64,000 bases of DNA, from contig CALHRZ010000006.1 in assembly GCA_938038445.1 (NCBI GenBank), positions 116,764 to 180,763 of the forward strand. Direction: 5' to 3'. This DNA comes from an uncultured bacterium (GTDB lineage: Bacteria; Verrucomicrobiota; Kiritimatiellia; CAIKKV01). A model generated the notes under the pieces. That model did no database searches. It was not told where the DNA came from and saw only the letters and a list, made by a program, of their open reading frames with translations. Position numbers and translations under genes: made by a program. Shown in pieces: positions 1 to 15,726 of this stretch; the stretch's first letter is position 1; the number at the start of each line of letters is the position of its first letter.

Positions 1-1
1 G

Positions 2-349
2 ATTTACGCTGATGTGACCGGCCGGCCGATGAAAATCTCCCGCAGCGACCAGACCTGCGCCCTCGGTGCCGCACTTTTCGGAGCCGTCGCCGCCGGTCCC
101 ATGCATGGAGGCTTCGCCTCCGTCGCGGAAGCGCAAGCCGTTCTTTGCGGTGTCCGAGAAACCGTTTACAAACCGGATCCCGTAGCCCACCGCGTCTATG
201 CGAAATTGTACGCCCTATACCGCCAGATGCATGACGCATTCGGAACCCGCGAATGGCAAGGCAATCTCTCCCATGTGATGAAAGAATTGATTGCCATTCG
301 AGAAAAGGCGCGTTCGTCCGGAACAGAGAGCGTCCACCATGGCCGATGA
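2..349 (+). CDS. araB: L-ribulokinase, C-terminal part (5' cut by window edge)
   Basis: C-terminal 115 residues of an FGGY-family kinase; the reading frame is open to the first base, so the rest lies outside the window. The opening residues (YADVTGRPM, then SDQTCALGAALFGAVAAG) match the conserved end of the second FGGY domain of ribulokinase, where the ATP-site wall and the Gly/Ala-rich helix lie. The following helices with YKPDP and YRQMHDAFG are typical AraB tail sequence. It phosphorylates L-ribulose to L-ribulose 5-phosphate in the cytoplasm. Its stop overlaps the araD start by 11 bases, so the two are translationally coupled, which supports AraB over other FGGY kinases. A valine codon (GTG) at 14 is internal, not a start. 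Confidence 0.88.
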   Translation: MYADVTGRPMKISRSDQTCALGAALFGAVAAGPMHGGFASVAEAQAVLCGVRETVYKPDPVAHRVYAKLYALYRQMHDAFGTREWQGNLSHVMKELIAIREKARSSGTESVHHGR

Positions 350-1043
350 TCTGCGGGAAGCCGTCTGCGAAGCCAATCGTGAACTCGCACGGCTCCGTCT
401 GGTTACGCTAACCTGGGGCAACACCAGCGGCGTAGACCGAACCCATGGCCTCTTCTATATTAAACCCAGTGGGGTCCCTTACGAAGCCCTGACCCCCGAT
501 CATATGGTCCCCGTCTGTCTCGAAGACGGCAAACCCCTCGACAGCCGCTGGCGTCCCTCGTCCGATACCCCCACCCATTGGCACCTTTATCGGGCTTTCC
601 CCGATATCGGCGGAATCACCCACACGCATAGCCCTTATGCCGTCATGTTCGCACAGGCACGCACGCCCATTCCATGCCTTGGTACCACGCACGCCGACAC
701 GTTCCGCGGCGAAGTGCCGCTGACGCGCCTGCTCACGGAAACGGAAGTGGACGAAGACTATGAAGGGTGGACAGGACGAATCATTCTCGAACGATTCAAA
801 GCCCTCGACTACCACGCAACGCCTGCCGTCCTCGTCGCAGGGCACGCGCCCTTTACCTGGGGAAAAACACCTCTGGAATCCGTCCACCACAGCCTGATTC
901 TCGAAGAAGTCGCCCGCATGGCCTGGGGAACGCAAATGCTCCGACCCAATACGCCTCCCCTCCCCTCATGGATCGCACGCAAACATTACGAACGAAAGCA
1001 CGGTCCCCACGCAACTTACGGCCAACGCCCCGTAGATTGTTGA
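339..1043 (+). CDS. araD: L-ribulose-5-phosphate 4-epimerase
   Basis: 234 residues, close to E. coli AraD (231). Class II aldolase/adducin fold. Visible active-site signatures are GNTSG (27-31), KPSGV (42-46), SSDTPTH (74-80, with D76), the zinc ligands H95 and H97 in HTHS and H169 in GHAPFTWG, and a tail HYERKHG...YGQ whose Y227 matches the catalytic tyrosine. It converts L-ribulose 5-phosphate to D-xylulose 5-phosphate, linking arabinose to the pentose phosphate pathway. The start is the ATG that overlaps the araB stop; a longer in-frame extension to 291 lies inside araB and is not needed. There is no obvious terminator before the convergent gene that ends 37 bases downstream. Confidence 0.95.
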   Translation: MADDLREAVCEANRELARLRLVTLTWGNTSGVDRTHGLFYIKPSGVPYEALTPDHMVPVCLEDGKPLDSRWRPSSDTPTHWHLYRAFPDIGGITHTHSPYAVMFAQARTPIPCLGTTHADTFRGEVPLTRLLTETEVDEDYEGWTGRIILERFKALDYHATPAVLVAGHAPFTWGKTPLESVHHSLILEEVARMAWGTQMLRPNTPPLPSWIARKHYERKHGPHATYGQRPVDC

Positions 1044-1079
1044 ATCTTGCGGCTTTCCCCGACTTGCTGCACCAATTCT

Positions 1080-8753
<7,674 letters not shown>

Positions 8754-8769
<16 letters not shown>

Positions 8770-9836
8770 GTTTTCACTCCCTCGCTTGGTTCTCGTAAAC
8801 ACTCCTGAGCCAGATGAAGCCCGCGCGCGCTCGCAAACGTTCCAAGAGTCTCCCAGTTCAGATCCTCAACGAGCGTGTCCGGTCGGGTGACGCTGAACGC
8901 AGCCGCCAGGTTCCCGAACTCCAAGGCCGAACAAATAAACTTTTCCTCTCGATCCGTGGGAGGAAGAAAAAAACCCCCAGCCGACAGCCATGCCAACACC
9001 GCCCCCAAAAACGTGTCGCCCGCCCCGGCCGTACTGACCACAGGCGCCTCAACGATAGGCAAGTGGACCCATCGCCCCCCTTCATAACCAACGGCCCCCT
9101 CCGCTCCCAGCGTCACCACGAGCCTCATATCCTGGGCCGCCTCATCCAACCGGTGCTGAAGCGCCGACCGAAATGAATCGCCCCACCGCGGCGTCCCTTC
9201 ATAATCAGCCCAAACGGCTGCTTCCTCTTCATTGAACGCCAACAGATCTACCTGGCCAAAAAGACCCATCCGCTGCGCTTCTGGAATCTCTCCCCGGACA
9301 AACGAGGCAATCCGATAGCAGCCATGACGTGTCCCGCGTTCCAGAAGACTCGCCCGAGTTGCAAGCGAAACCTCTGGAGCCGCCAAAACCATTGCCCGCT
9401 TGCCATAGCGGGAAAGAAGGGGCTCGCATTCCTCTAAATCGTCAGGCATAAGGGTTGAACAGGCGGAATTGTTGGGCGTCAGGTTGCCCCCCGCGCCGTC
9501 CGGAAACTGAAAACAAACCGCAAAAAGTGTGGGCGCTTTTTCTGTTTTTCGAACCCATCGGATGTCCAATCCCGCGCGGTTCATCTGCCGGAGAAGTTCT
9601 TCACCAGGACCATCATTTCCCACCCGTCCCACAGGCACCACGTGAAAAGGTCTTGACCCAGAAAGTGTCTTCGCCATGTGGCTGATAATATGAAGCTTGC
9701 ACGCATCGCGATAGTCGAGGAGACGCCCCAGCCGGGTTTCATTGCGTCCGATATCATGATTGCCTTCGAGAGCAAAAAAGATCCCCGTCCCAATTCCGCC
9801 CACTCCGATCAACGCCTCAAAGCGGGGATTAGACAT
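8754..9836 (-). CDS. PfkB-family carbohydrate kinase
   Basis: 360 residues from the ATG that follows a strong GGAGGTGAGG ribosome site; the longer frame upstream runs into ridA. Ribokinase fold: GVGGIGTG near the N-terminus, VGRVGNDGPGE (69-80) as first signature, and TAGAGDTFLGA (269-279) holding the catalytic D274 and the anion hole. Family members phosphorylate sugars or nucleosides with ATP. The sugar cannot be read from sequence. The operon context (secreted GH, beta-galactosidase) points to a monosaccharide released from the same glycan. It lies 4 bases after ridA and overlaps the next gene by 16 bases. Confidence 0.85.
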
Positions 9837-9840
9837 TGCC

Positions 9841-10227
9841 TCACCTCCGATAGGCCCAGAAATCAATTTCAATCCGTGCGCCTTTCGGCAAGGCCGCCAC
9901 CTGAACGGTGCTTCGCGCCGGCGGAGTATCACGGAAAAAGTCCGCATAAACGGCATTCATTGCCCCAAACTCGCTCAAATCCACAAGAAAAACCGTCGTT
10001 TTTACAATGGCTTCGGCCGAAAGCCCCGCGCTGTCTAAAATCGCCGCAATATTGTTCAGAACTTGCCGGGTTTCAGCCTCGATGCCGCCAGGTACGAGTT
10101 GACCGGTCCGCGGGTCGATTCCTAACTGGCCGGATCCCACAATCCAGGCGTCCACCTGAATCGCTTGCACATAGGGACCGATGGCGGCAGGAGCCTTCGG
10201 GGAATGGAGAACGTTTTTCGAAGTCAT
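9841..10227 (-). CDS. ridA: RidA family enamine/imine deaminase
   Basis: 128 residues, the standard RidA/YjgF length. SPKAPAAIGPYVQAI at the start, GQLGIDPRTG, and ARSTVQVAALPKGARIEID near the end are the conserved RidA signatures; the arginine of ARST corresponds to the one that holds the substrate carboxylate. The protein hydrolyses reactive 2-aminoacrylate-type enamines in the cytoplasm. It is the first gene of the operon, with a promoter candidate at 10254-10283 and no clear ribosome site. Its presence ahead of a sugar kinase is unexplained by pathway logic; relatives are also found in amino-sugar and uronate operons. Confidence 0.93.
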   Translation of the reverse strand: MTSKNVLHSPKAPAAIGPYVQAIQVDAWIVGSGQLGIDPRTGQLVPGGIEAETRQVLNNIAAILDSAGLSAEAIVKTTVFLVDLSEFGAMNAVYADFFRDTPPARSTVQVAALPKGARIEIDFWAYRR

Positions 10228-10253
10228 AGCAAAAGAGAGCGTTTGGGGAAACT

Positions 10254-10283
10254 ATAATGCCACACACACTCATGATCCGTCAA
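10254..10283 (-). promoter_or_regulatory. Candidate promoter for the ridA-murC-like operon
   Basis: On the minus strand TTGACG and CATTAT are separated by 18 bases, leaving a leader of roughly 20 bases before the ridA start. The -35 is near consensus; the -10 is weaker. Confidence 0.4.
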
Positions 10284-10372
10284 AGATTTGATCGCGTCCG
10301 CTGAAAGCCCGAACAAACTTCCACAGCCTTCCGAAACACAATCTGATCGTTCCAAGACCCTAACATTGGGTA

Positions 10373-10400
10373 TTGACAGAAGGCAAGAAAATGATTCAAT
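10373..10400 (+). promoter_or_regulatory. Candidate promoter for the MtaA-like gene
   Basis: Perfect TTGACA at 10373-10378, 16-base spacer, TTCAAT at 10395-10400. The predicted start is about 35 bases before the ATG at 10443, which has AAAAGG a few bases upstream. It is divergent from the ridA promoter. Confidence 0.45.
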
Positions 10401-10442
10401 TGGCTCCTTTTCCATTGAGGTCCATCCACGGGAAAAGGTTCC

Positions 10443-11477
10443 ATGCCCCTTCCACTCGCACCGAATGCTTTCCAACGCAAACTAACCGCAGCCCAAAACG
10501 AAGGGCGCCGTCTCGTGGCCCCATTAATCGGCTTTCCCGGCCTCAACATGACGGGATGCACCGTCAAACTCGCCCAACAAAACTACGGGGAACATTATAA
10601 AGTGCTCCACGCCATCGCGGAAACCTTTGCGCCGGATGTGATTTTTCCCTTGATGGATCTGGCGGTGGAAGCCAACGCCTTAGGCCGTTTTACCGTATTT
10701 CCCGAAACGGAATCGGCCACCGTTCCCAAAACCCCGTTTTCGCTGGATGAGCTCACCCGTATCCGTCACATCAATGTCGCGTTCGACACCCGGATCCTCG
10801 GCTACGTCGAAACGGTCAAGCTGATGAGCATCGGACTGCCGGATTCTATTCTGAAAGGAGCTTACATCATTGGGCCGTATTCCCTCGCCGCCCTCTTGAT
10901 GGGCGCCGATGAGGCCGCCATGGCAACAGTTCTCCATGCGGAGGAGCTGCATTGGGTCTGCCAGTTCACGACCGAAGTTATCCAAAAATATGCCCGTCTC
11001 CTCATCGCAGCCGGCGCCCAAGTTATCGTCATCTTGGAGCCCACGGCCGTCATGCTGGGTCCCGATCAGTTCGCCGCCTTTTCCGCCCAATATGTCCGCC
11101 ATATCACCGAAAGCTGCAAATACACCGGAGTCGCCACCATCTATCACACCTGCGGCAACACAATGCCCCTCGTCGAAGAAATGGCCGCATCGGGCGTCAA
11201 TGCGATCAGTCTGGATTCGCCCGAGGCCGGCGTGGACCTTGCCCAAGTGGCTCTGCGCGTGCCTTCCGAGGTCGTGATCATGGGCAATATCAATCCCACG
11301 GGAAAAATGTTGACAGGCCGTCCTGCGCAGGTTGAAGCGGAAGTCAAGACCTTGCTCAACCAAATGCGCCCTTTTCCCAATTTCGTGCTGAGTACCGGTT
11401 GCGATCTGCCCCAGGAAACACCGCTCGAAAACATTCACGCCTTCCTGCGGGCCGCCCGGCACAATCACCGGCCGTAA
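10443..11477 (+). CDS. URO-D superfamily protein with MtaA/CmuA-type zinc motif
   Basis: 344 residues, the length of uroporphyrinogen decarboxylase and of MtaA-type corrinoid methyltransferases. TIM-barrel landmarks: VAPLIGFPGLNMTG at the N-terminus, FPLMDLAVEANALG (68-81), LKGAYIIGPYSLAALLMG, then IYHTCGNTMPL (233-243) and LSTGCDLPQETPLENI (316-331). H235, C237 and C320 form the H-x-C...C set that binds zinc in methylcobamide:thiol methyltransferases and is not conserved in true HemE. So methyl transfer from a corrinoid is more likely than porphyrin decarboxylation (family knowledge plus inference). It stands alone between two galactosidase loci; no corrinoid protein is encoded nearby, so the partner is unknown. 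Confidence 0.8.
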   Translation: MPLPLAPNAFQRKLTAAQNEGRRLVAPLIGFPGLNMTGCTVKLAQQNYGEHYKVLHAIAETFAPDVIFPLMDLAVEANALGRFTVFPETESATVPKTPFSLDELTRIRHINVAFDTRILGYVETVKLMSIGLPDSILKGAYIIGPYSLAALLMGADEAAMATVLHAEELHWVCQFTTEVIQKYARLLIAAGAQVIVILEPTAVMLGPDQFAAFSAQYVRHITESCKYTGVATIYHTCGNTMPLVEEMAASGVNAISLDSPEAGVDLAQVALRVPSEVVIMGNINPTGKMLTGRPAQVEAEVKTLLNQMRPFPNFVLSTGCDLPQETPLENIHAFLRAARHNHRP

Positions 11478-12326
11478 TAGCGCACCCCGGACCGGTCTCT
11501 ATTCCTGCACCTCTGAGGCTTCTAGGCAGGACAAGCTGCGCTACCGCATTCAAGCACTCAGGTGTTGCGTCGCCGAAGTCAGCAGCTCCCCATCCACGTC
11601 CGAGCCGCCTTCTCCCTTCCGGCCGACGGCCAGGCGCATGGGCAGGCACAAAACGAACAGGAGGGGACCGATCCGACATGTCGAACCCGCGTCAGCTTCT
11701 TGACCGTCGAAACGGAATTCGAATCGCTCTGTTCTTCCTCCTCGACCACGCCTATCGCCCCCCCCTGTTTTGGTACGCCGTAACCGCAGACACGACGACC
11801 ATCTACCGAGCGAATACCTCCACACTTTGGCCTATACGATGCCGATGGTCTCGGAATTGGGGTCTGCTGGTGTCGATCGCCGCGAGATTCGGCCGGAAGA
11901 GGTCGCCATTCCTGCGTGTCGCTCATTAACCGCGGCGGGGAGGAATGAACGGAAAACGCGTAATTTCCAGACCTGACGCCGCGTCGCGATAAGCCGATGC
12001 GCCGGGCTTCTCTCAGTCCTGTTCGATTGGCACCACGGACGAAGGCGTCATACGGGCGTCGCCAACGACAAGAACGGAATCGTGCGCCAGCTCCCCGCCT
12101 TCCATGGAAAGCGGGGCGTAATTCGAATTGGCGGTGGTCTAAACGGGGAACCCTCCCTCGTCTCCCGCCCGCACCCCCAGCATCCCCAGCAGCGGCGGAC
12201 CCCCTGATCGGAATAAAGACCCGATTCGGCAGGACGCCTCACCCCGCAGAGCTCCACACATCCCCTGGCGATTGATGGCCCGCCGAAGGACTGTTTTTCT
12301 TTTCCCTTCGCGGTAACGCCGGCCGT
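11478..12326 (+). other. 849-base stretch without a confident gene
   Basis: Short open frames exist on both strands but none has a clear start, ribosome site or recognisable domain. On the plus strand between about 11682 and 11970 the coding-like flavour changes frame twice (for example LFFLLDHAYRPPLFWY, then EYLHTLAYTMPMVSELG in another frame), which could be a decayed gene. A near-perfect 24-base palindrome lies at 12093-12116. Confidence 0.4.
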
Positions 12327-13343
12327 TCAACGATGCCAGTTTGCCTTAAGATAGTGGATGTAACGGTCGCACATCGCATCCGAAACATTCGCGGGAATGT
12401 GATTTCCAACCGCCCAGAAAAATCCCGGGCACCGCCGCGCCAGCGGAAAGGTCGCATCCATCTGCGCCTTCACTTCCTCCCACGTTCCAAAGGCCATCGT
12501 GCGACAATCCACTTTGCTGCCGATGATCACGTGGCTGCGACCAAACCGATTGCAGATCCATTCGAGTTCATTGCTCGGCTCGAAAATGAACCCTTGGGCG
12601 CCACAAGACGCTAGATCCTCCATGAACATCGAGAACAGCCCATCGGAACAGAACAATACCCGTTTTCCCGCTTTCAGGAGCGGCGCCCACATCCGGCGAT
12701 ACAGGGGAAAGATCACGTCGCGATAGAGGCCGGGATTCATGAAGGGCCCCGATGTCCAGACCATATCGTCATGCTGAATGTATCCCACAATCGAGGTCTC
12801 CGCCCACGCTTCGGCATGGCGAATGCTGTATTCGCCCAACCGCTCGAGCACACGGGCAAAGCGGACCGAATCCGTCCCCGCCGCCTCGAGAAGCATCTCC
12901 CAACCGAAGATAGCAATCGCGGCCGAAACCACCGTTTTGTACCGCCCTCCTGTCACCACCTGCTCAGGGCTTGCGGCTTGCGTCTTCTGATACCACTCCT
13001 CGAAAAACCGGACCAATTCCCCATGTTCCGGAATGCCATATTCCCGAAACGGATCGAACGCATAGACTTCCTCCACATCGTCAAAAGGACAAGACGTTGG
13101 AGCGCGGCGATCGCTCCCATCCGCGGCATATGCGGCATGACCCATGTCCGTCGTTCGGCCCGCCTTCTCCCACACAATCGGCCCGTCATGCACGCACCAA
13201 AGCAAATCGAAATCCCACGCATCCCGCAAGGGCTGACCCAGTTGCTTCAAATAGGTGGTGTGATATTCCATGGAATACTCGGTATGCGCCAGCCGTGGCG
13301 TCGGCCTCAAGAAAAGGGTGTCTTCTCCAATGCGCCGGCTCAT
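12327..13343 (-). CDS. URO-D superfamily protein without the zinc motif
   Basis: 338 residues from the ATG whose first bases overlap the GH35 stop (ATGA); the frame extends further upstream but only inside the GH35 gene. The fold is suggested by YIQHDDMVWTSGPFMNPGLYRDVIFPLYRRM, VLFCSDGLFSMFMEDLASCGAQGFIFEP and the closing HVIIGSKVD...GFFWAVGNHIP, which follow the pattern of URO-D-like proteins common in PVC glycan loci (HSDG / D / GN-H-P). In contrast to the 10443-11477 protein, the position of H-x-C reads FCSDG and the late cysteine is replaced by AVGNH. Function unknown; cytoplasmic. Its coupling to a galactosidase says it belongs to sugar processing rather than haem synthesis. Confidence 0.72.
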   Translation of the reverse strand: MSRRIGEDTLFLRPTPRLAHTEYSMEYHTTYLKQLGQPLRDAWDFDLLWCVHDGPIVWEKAGRTTDMGHAAYAADGSDRRAPTSCPFDDVEEVYAFDPFREYGIPEHGELVRFFEEWYQKTQAASPEQVVTGGRYKTVVSAAIAIFGWEMLLEAAGTDSVRFARVLERLGEYSIRHAEAWAETSIVGYIQHDDMVWTSGPFMNPGLYRDVIFPLYRRMWAPLLKAGKRVLFCSDGLFSMFMEDLASCGAQGFIFEPSNELEWICNRFGRSHVIIGSKVDCRTMAFGTWEEVKAQMDATFPLARRCPGFFWAVGNHIPANVSDAMCDRYIHYLKANWHR

Positions 13344-15466
13344 GTACGGCTCCCCCTGATCGATAGTTTCTTTTCGATCTTGCGCCAAACAACCTGATGC
13401 CCCCCAACGCAAATATCCCAGCACTTCAATTCCCCACCCGCCCACGATCCCGCCTCGCCCGAATCCGTCGTCACTCGATACCGGGCACGCGGATCCAAGC
13501 CGGCTCGATCCAACCGCAAGGAAACCGAGACCCGGCGGGAACTCTCGTTACGATTGATGACGAAAAGCACCCCACCGCCGCGGGGACCGCGATGCCAATG
13601 CGTGCTCACACCCCGTTCCGAGCTTGACACGGTGATTCCGCCTTCTTGCTCGATCACCAAGTGCAGGAGTTCGCGGCACGGGTTGCTGCCGATCAAGACC
13701 AACCGCCCGTTCCCCAACGGCTGGATATACCCCATTCGGAACGAAGTGAGCGTACGCCGACCAACGTCCACCAATACTTCCCGCGCCTCGGGGTTCATAT
13801 CCAGCCAAAGAGGTTCCCCCGGTGTATCCCGGTAATAGAAAAAGTTCACCTTTCGACCGAGATGCCCCCCCCTGGCAATGCGAACACTCTCTTGCCCATA
13901 ACGCACCGACACCGGAAGAAGCACCGGCCGAGCTCCGTCCGGTGGCCGGAACAAAAAACAATCCAGCGGTTTCCCTTCCTCGTCGCGGGTGGGAAAACGA
14001 CTGAAGGCAATCAGGGTCCCACCACCCCGAACAAAAGCCGCCAGCCGTTCGGCAATCTCCCGTTCTAACCACTCGGCGCCCGCATAGATCAGCAGCGAAC
14101 TCGTTGGCCCACAATGTGCAGCCGGATCAAAGTAATCCCAGGCAATGTCCGCCTCTTCAAGGGAACGAACCATCTCGAATACATTGCCTGGATCGGCAAC
14201 CCGATGCGGTTTGTACAGGAGAACCGACACATCCGGAATTTCCTCAAGTTCCCACGGTTTGAGAAATCGGACGGTTTCGAGAACCTGCCGATGGATGGGA
14301 AAATACTCGTTCGGCCGACCCCATTCGTTGATCGGGGCATGAGGCCAGTTGTCGCGGGTCACGGCCATGTACCAGTTCCAGCCCCGCAAACCGCGCGCCA
14401 TCAGTGCCAAGGGAACAAACCGGAAATGTTCGGGAGGAAGATATCCGACCGTGGATACGGGGTACAGCCCGGCTTGAAATTCAGCCGACCAGACATTTCC
14501 ACGGACCACCGATGCCTGGGCGCTTTTCAGAATGTCCATCACGGAAAGCCATTCATCCTCGCTTTGACGATCCCCTTCGATGAACGGCATCGGATAGAGG
14601 TCGCTCCCAACAAGATCCGCCGCCTGATTCAATTGGGAAAAATCCTGGTAAAGGGGAGACCAGCCGTTCGCAACAATCGGCACTTCGATCCCGCTGCGGC
14701 GCATCCAACCGGCGACCCTCCGAACAATTTCCGCGCCGTACCAGCCGATGAATTCAAGAGTGTCGGCATAGCGAAACGCATAAGGGTCCGGGGGGAGGAG
14801 GCGCTGAGCCAAAGGCAAACGGGTGTTAACGACGATCTCATGGAAAAAAACATACGCCTCGTCAAAGGAGGCAAAAGATGTTTTCCATCGCCGATTGAGC
14901 GATCCCAGGTCGTTCCTGTATTTCCGGCGAAGAAAATCCTGAAACAGCCCGGAGGGGCCGAAGCAGCCCATCGTTTCCGCAAACGTCTCGATCGGCGGAT
15001 ACGGCTCATTGCACGCCTGACAGAGAAGGATGGGACCGCCCCGCGTAATTTGAAAGGGCGCCAACACGCGGCAAACCTGTTCGATATAGTCGCCGGCCAT
15101 TTCGAGAAAAACCGGATCGAGACGATGATAACGAGCCGCCCGCTCCGGCACTCCGCCATGAGGCCATTCGGCGTAAATGTAAGGGCCAGGCCGGATGAAG
15201 ACCCGGAACCCTTCAGAAGCCGCCATCCGAAGAAATCCGACCAGATTGCGCTGCGGGGAAGTCCCGCCTTCAAAATCGTATTGCCCCGGCTCGATCTCAT
15301 GGTAATTCCACGGCACGTAGCTGGCAACGATCGTCAGACCCATTTCCCGCAACGCTTTGAATATGGCAGGCCAATGTTCGGCCGAATTCCTCCAATAGTG
15401 AAATTCACCGGAAAACAGCGGAATCCGTTTCCGCCCCCACCTGAAAACGCCGTTCTCCACTTTCAT
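13340..15466 (-). CDS. GH35-like beta-galactosidase
   Basis: 708 residues from the ATG at 15466 (GGAGGA lies 12 bases upstream, a rather long spacing). The N-terminal TIM barrel carries FSGEFHYWR (18-26), SYVPWNYHEIEPGQYDF (49-65), IRPGPYIYAEWPHGGVPE (91-108), the acid/base E154 in ACNEPYPP and the likely nucleophile E329 in VWSAEFQAG. This is the GH35/GH42 clan GH-A pattern. A GATase-like segment (LIYAGAEWLEREI, FVRGGGTLIAFSR) and C-terminal beta-sandwiches follow. It should release terminal beta-galactose. No signal peptide, hence cytoplasmic. It is cotranscribed with the URO-D-like gene and divergent from the LacI regulator, so it is probably under that regulator. Confidence 0.87.
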   Translation of the reverse strand: MKVENGVFRWGRKRIPLFSGEFHYWRNSAEHWPAIFKALREMGLTIVASYVPWNYHEIEPGQYDFEGGTSPQRNLVGFLRMAASEGFRVFIRPGPYIYAEWPHGGVPERAARYHRLDPVFLEMAGDYIEQVCRVLAPFQITRGGPILLCQACNEPYPPIETFAETMGCFGPSGLFQDFLRRKYRNDLGSLNRRWKTSFASFDEAYVFFHEIVVNTRLPLAQRLLPPDPYAFRYADTLEFIGWYGAEIVRRVAGWMRRSGIEVPIVANGWSPLYQDFSQLNQAADLVGSDLYPMPFIEGDRQSEDEWLSVMDILKSAQASVVRGNVWSAEFQAGLYPVSTVGYLPPEHFRFVPLALMARGLRGWNWYMAVTRDNWPHAPINEWGRPNEYFPIHRQVLETVRFLKPWELEEIPDVSVLLYKPHRVADPGNVFEMVRSLEEADIAWDYFDPAAHCGPTSSLLIYAGAEWLEREIAERLAAFVRGGGTLIAFSRFPTRDEEGKPLDCFLFRPPDGARPVLLPVSVRYGQESVRIARGGHLGRKVNFFYYRDTPGEPLWLDMNPEAREVLVDVGRRTLTSFRMGYIQPLGNGRLVLIGSNPCRELLHLVIEQEGGITVSSSERGVSTHWHRGPRGGGVLFVINRNESSRRVSVSLRLDRAGLDPRARYRVTTDSGEAGSWAGGELKCWDICVGGHQVVWRKIEKKLSIRGSRT

Positions 15467-15623
15467 AAAACGAATGGGTCCTCCAAAGCTCGAACGCGGG
15501 CAAGGTAACACTCCTCCATTGTCGCTGCAAGTCTCTCGTATCCCCTCGAAGGGAAAAAGGGACAAAAAAGGACCCCACCTCAGGGGTTGAATCCGGCCTG
15601 TTTGATGCAGAATGATAGGCGAC

Positions 15624-15684
15624 AGTCGAGAAATTGAATGAAAACATTTAAAATATTGCAATCTATTTCATTATCGACTAGAGT
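15624..15684. promoter_or_regulatory. Divergent promoters sharing one -35 box, with inverted repeat (putative LacI operator)
   Basis: TTGCAA at 15656-15661 is its own reverse complement. To the right, a 17-base spacer leads to TAGAGT (15679-15684), driving the LacI gene. To the left, on the minus strand, a 17-base spacer leads to TTCAAT (15638-15633), driving GH35. AATGAAA (15637-15643) and TTTCATT (15666-15672) form an inverted repeat over both promoters; AGTCGA (15624-15629) and TCGACT (15674-15679) form an outer pair. Binding of the adjacent LacI-type protein here is inferred. Confidence 0.45.
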
Positions 15685-15726
15685 AAAGAAGTCCCTATGA
15701 GGGAAACCGGTTTGGGGAGGTCATTC

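Noticed and set aside
14114..15508. 464-codon plus-strand frame
   Set aside because: Antisense of the GH35-like gene, whose catalytic motifs are clear; shadow.
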